Shown in pieces: positions 6,354 to 7,877 of a stretch of 7,877 bases of DNA (position 1 is its first letter; each line of letters opens with the position of its first letter). Made by a program: the position numbers and the translations under genes. This DNA comes from an uncultured bacterium. Lineage in GTDB: Bacteria > Cyanobacteriota > Vampirovibrionia > Gastranaerophilales > Gastranaerophilaceae. The DNA is taken from NCBI GenBank assembly GCA_900556295.1, contig USOK01000069.1:1-7877 (forward strand), in the 5' to 3' direction. The notes under the pieces are model-generated. The model was not told the DNA's origin. It saw only the letters and a list, made by a program, of their open reading frames with translations, and searched no databases.

Positions 6354-7661
6354 ATGAAAATTTGTGTAATCGGAACAGGATACGTCGGACTAGTAGCAGG
6401 TACTTGTCTTGCTGATATGGGAAATGACGTAATTTGCGTAGATAATGACTTAGAAAAACTTAAAAAATTAGAAGACGGAATTGTTCCGATATATGAACCT
6501 GGACTTGAAGAGTTAATCAAGGCAAATGTTATGGAAGGTCGTTTAAAATTTTCATCTGACCTTGACAAAGCTGTAAAGGAATCCCTAGTTTGCTTTATCG
6601 CAGTAGGAACTCCGCAGAGTGAAGATGGATCTGCCGACATGCAATATGTGATGGCTGTAGCGGATAGTATTGGTAAAGCTATTAATGGTTATAAGGTAAT
6701 TGTTGATAAATCTACAGTTCCTGTTGGAACAGCAGACAAGGTTGCTGAAACTATTCGGAAACATTATTCCGGAGAGTTTGATGTTGTATCAAATCCAGAA
6801 TTTTTAAAACAAGGTGCAGCAGTAGACGACTTTTTGAAACCTGACAGGGTTGTAATTGGTTCAAATTCGCCCAAAGCAACTGCAATTATGCAAGAAGTTT
6901 ATGCTCCATTTTTTAGAACAGCAAGTCGTTTTGTGATAATGGATGTGAAATCTGCAGAGATGACCAAATATGCTGCGAATTCGTTCTTAGCAGTAAAAAT
7001 ATCTTACGCAAACGAAATCGCAAATATCTGCGAAGCAGTTGGTGCAGATGCAGAAATGGTAAGAATTGGAATGTGTTCTGACAAACGAATTGGTTCTCAA
7101 TTCTTATTCCCAGGACTTGGATACGGTGGAAGTTGTTTCCCAAAAGACGTTAAGGCTCTTTTAAAAACTGCAAAAGACAACAATTGCGGATTTAGACTAA
7201 TCGAAGCCGCAGATGAAGTAAATAAAGAACAAAGAGTAATCTTTATCACCAAAATTCTTAACCGCTTCGGAATGAACTTGGCAGGCAAAACTTTTGGTGT
7301 TTGGGGGTTGACATTCAAACCTAAAACAAATGATATGAGGATGTCTCCTGCAATTACCATTATTAATGCGTTGTTAGAGTTTGGTGCAACAGTAAAAGCC
7401 TATGATCCTAAAGGTTTTGAACAAGCAAAAACAATATTTGGTGACAGGATTACTTATGCCAAAAATTCTTATGATGCTTTAGAAAATGCTGATTGCATGC
7501 TTTTATTGACTGAATGGAATGAGTTTAGACGCCCTGATTTTGATAAAATCAAAGGTTTGATGAAAGCTCCAGTGATATTCGACGGGAGAAACCAATATGA
7601 TGCAGAACGTTTGAAACAGCGAGGTTTCGAATATCATTGTGTAGGAAAAAGAAGTGTTTAA
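6354..7661 (+). CDS. ugd: UDP-glucose 6-dehydrogenase
   Basis: Oxidises UDP-glucose to UDP-glucuronate with two NAD+, supplying uronic acid for capsule, exopolysaccharide or lipid modification; cytosolic. The 435 residues are the normal length for the bacterial enzyme. The N-terminal Rossmann motif GTGYVG is at 7-12, followed by the acidic residue of VICVDND at the end of the second strand. STVPVGT (120-126), NPEFLKQG (147-154), K205 and N209 in TKYAANS, and the catalytic Cys261 in GYGGSCFPKD are all intact. The C-terminal nucleotide-binding domain begins near GKTFGVWGLTFKPKTNDMR (311-329) and contains DGRNQYD (410-416). A strong ribosome binding site fixes the start. It stands alone between its own promoter and terminator, with no glycosyltransferase or other sugar gene in the window, so the polymer it feeds is unknown. 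UDP-N-acetyl-mannosamine dehydrogenase is a related alternative but fits the motifs less well. Confidence 0.95.
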   Translation: MKICVIGTGYVGLVAGTCLADMGNDVICVDNDLEKLKKLEDGIVPIYEPGLEELIKANVMEGRLKFSSDLDKAVKESLVCFIAVGTPQSEDGSADMQYVMAVADSIGKAINGYKVIVDKSTVPVGTADKVAETIRKHYSGEFDVVSNPEFLKQGAAVDDFLKPDRVVIGSNSPKATAIMQEVYAPFFRTASRFVIMDVKSAEMTKYAANSFLAVKISYANEIANICEAVGADAEMVRIGMCSDKRIGSQFLFPGLGYGGSCFPKDVKALLKTAKDNNCGFRLIEAADEVNKEQRVIFITKILNRFGMNLAGKTFGVWGLTFKPKTNDMRMSPAITIINALLEFGATVKAYDPKGFEQAKTIFGDRITYAKNSYDALENADCMLLLTEWNEFRRPDFDKIKGLMKAPVIFDGRNQYDAERLKQRGFEYHCVGKRSV

Positions 7662-7670
7662 CAAGAGCTT

Positions 7671-7707
7671 AAAGTCCAAATTTAGTTTAACTAAATTTGG
7701 ACTTTTT
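7671..7707 (+). terminator. intrinsic terminator of ugd
   Basis: Perfect 17-base arms, AAAGTCCAAATTTAGTT (7671-7687) and its reverse complement (7689-7705), around a single central T are followed by a T-run through 7707. It lies 9 bases after the ugd stop. The stem is long but AT-rich. It separates ugd from the RNA promoter at 7727. Confidence 0.85.
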
Positions 7708-7726
7708 ATAATAAAGAAGTTTTTTA

Positions 7727-7755
7727 TTGACATTTTATATTTTTCAGGCTAAAAT
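7727..7755 (+). promoter_or_regulatory. consensus sigma70 promoter for the downstream RNA
   Basis: A perfect -35 TTGACA (7727-7732) and a near-consensus -10 TAAAAT (7750-7755) have the optimal 17-base spacer, the best promoter match in the window. A start of transcription near 7762 is expected. Such strength is typical of stable RNA genes or of leaders controlled after initiation. Confidence 0.75.
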
Positions 7756-7761
7756 AGAATT

Positions 7762-7877
7762 ACTTTGAGAGAAGATTGAAAACTGAATATGGGCATGTGG
7801 TACTCTGCCGAACACGAGCTGACTAAATGTCAGGTCGGGTGAGAGGGGTAGACACGCTCAACGTCAAAAAGTTGAAA
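7762..7877 (+). ncRNA. unidentified structured RNA or mRNA leader (3' end beyond window)
   Basis: No reading frame is apparent after the strong promoter, but the sequence folds as a nested structure. GGGC (7791-7794) pairs with GCTC (7856-7859), GTG (7797-7799) with CAC (7853-7855), TAC (7801-7803) with GTA (7848-7850), and TCT (7804-7806) with AGA (7842-7844). At the tip, GAGCTGAC (7816-7823) pairs with GTCAGGTC (7829-7836), with one G-G mismatch and loop TAAAT. A second small hairpin, TCAAC with GTTGA, spans 7858-7875. The base composition is clearly more GC-rich than the surroundings. I compared it by eye with tmRNA, RNase P, SRP, 6S, T-box and the common riboswitches and found no convincing match. 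It could be a stable small RNA, a riboswitch for a gene past the right edge, or the beginning of a larger ribozyme. Confidence 0.5.

Noticed and set aside
7816..7840. Group I intron core, because GACTAAATGTC followed by GGTCGGG resembles the Tetrahymena P7/P3 region
   Set aside because: The other core elements and the long upstream part of such an intron are absent. Here the segment pairs locally as a simple hairpin only about 55 bases after the expected transcription start, so the resemblance is probably chance.

Overview
The window is an AT-rich, gene-dense stretch of bacterial chromosome using the standard code, with short intergenic gaps and AGG-type ribosome binding sites. It carries ordinary housekeeping and envelope genes and no tRNA, rRNA, transposase, integrase or phage structural gene. 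The AT bias, the Asn/Met/Phe/Tyr-rich protein tails and the mix of a lipid-exporter-like ABC protein with UDP-glucose dehydrogenase would suit a gut-type low-GC lineage. Candidatus Melainabacteria/Gastranaerophilales is my guess, but no marker gene here proves it.

Layout. Positions 1-1272 (+) hold the 3' end of an S4-domain 23S rRNA pseudouridine synthase (RluB type) translationally coupled to coaE, the last enzyme of coenzyme A synthesis. Positions 1269-2634 (-) hold two adjacent cell-wall hydrolases: an M15 (VanY/CwlK-like) zinc peptidase and a papain-fold CHAP/NlpC-P60-like cysteine hydrolase. Both have Asn/aromatic-rich N-terminal tails, share an N-x-C-F-x-N-x-N-Y motif, and have no visible signal peptide. 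Each is preceded, 23 or 24 nt before its start codon, by the same two-part promoter-like block. Positions 2768-4246 (+) encode a TPR protein with a single membrane segment in its middle. Positions 4247-4419 contain no gene but hold a cluster of CTTAG repeats and a GC-rich hairpin.

Positions 4420-6258 (-) encode a complete MsbA-type half-size ABC exporter, divergent from ugd (UDP-glucose 6-dehydrogenase) at 6354-7661 (+). ugd ends at a strong perfect-stem terminator. After it, a consensus sigma70 promoter (TTGACA, 17 nt, TAAAAT) drives an RNA that folds into a nested stem structure and runs off the window edge. I could not assign it to a known RNA family.

The most original signals are the paired hydrolases with matching tails and matching promoter blocks, which look like two members of a small coordinately expressed family, and the unidentified structured RNA at the right edge. 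The ABC exporter, ugd and the hydrolases all concern the cell envelope; the first two genes are general housekeeping.
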